Source: Mikrocytos mackini
Lineage: Eukaryota; Endomyxa; Ascetosporea; Mikrocytida; Mikrocytiidae
Direction of reading: 5' to 3'
Length of the DNA: 64,000 bases
Assembly: GCA_030180075.1 (NCBI GenBank)
Contig: JASNJN010000053.1
Location: 1 to 64,000 of the forward strand
Shown: positions 63,934 to 64,000 of the stretch, piece by piece
Numbering within the stretch: the first letter of the stretch is position 1
Layout of the letters: every line of letters starts with the position of its first letter
Notes under the pieces: model-generated
What the model was told of the DNA's origin: nothing
The model's database searches: none
The model's input: the letters and a program-made list of their open reading frames with translations, nothing else
Program-made: the position numbers and the translations under genes

Positions 63934-64000
63934 ACAGCCGATAGCCTAGCCTTTTACAATTTGATTAGCATAACACAACAGATATCAACCGTTACCATGA

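Overview
The window reads as AT-rich nuclear DNA from an intron-poor, probably parasitic eukaryote. The best guess is a transposon-bloated microsporidian or a close relative. The evidence is that conserved genes sit in single uninterrupted reading frames with very short gaps, the proteins are strongly diverged eukaryotic factors (PP4 regulatory subunit 3, TFIID TAF7, an ORC3-like protein, DNA polymerase epsilon subunit B, a long-chain acyl-CoA synthetase), and these genes are separated by many kilobases of nested transposons of types common in arthropods. The taxonomic call is an inference; no rRNA gene is present to settle it.

Layout. 1-7.7 kb is a transposon graveyard: pogo-like and hAT-like short elements, the 3' end of an R2/R4-type non-LTR retrotransposon, a MULE transposase relic and a broken copy of a DUF7869-like transposase. 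7.7-13.4 kb is a small gene island: a tRNA with anticodon AAG, PP4R3, a convergent Cys-rich protein and a small secreted or membrane protein. 13.5-16.6 kb holds a candidate Pol III SINE-like unit and decayed A-rich DNA. 16.6-21.3 kb is a degenerate Helitron (Rep-helicase plus an OTU protease frame) on the minus strand. 22.7-23.2 kb has a small secreted protein. 24.2-26.0 kb is a decayed Ty3/gypsy gag-pol fragment. 26.1-41.1 kb is a nested repeat region with almost no host coding potential: a MULE transposase with a single in-frame stop, several hAT-like MITEs with visible 8-bp target duplications, a 2.1-kb inverted repeat pair and a 43-bp minisatellite with a palindromic core.

41.7-57.2 kb is the main gene island: TAF7 and the ORC3-like gene (divergent, start codons 8 bp apart), acyl-CoA synthetase, a giant type II membrane protein of unknown function ending at an assembly gap, a coding frame without a start Met, an AAA-ATPase-like protein, a frameshifted zinc-finger gene and DNA polymerase epsilon subunit B. 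58.1-59.8 kb is a nearly intact DUF7869-like transposase gene. 61.8-63.9 kb is a large palindrome whose left arm carries a 326-bp MITE that the right arm lacks.

The host genes cover chromatin signalling (PP4R3), transcription initiation (TAF7), replication origin recognition (ORC3-like), leading-strand replication (Dpb2) and activation of scavenged fatty acids (LACS). They show no operon-like functional grouping. The most informative parts of the window are its transposon structures, several of which can be read to the base.
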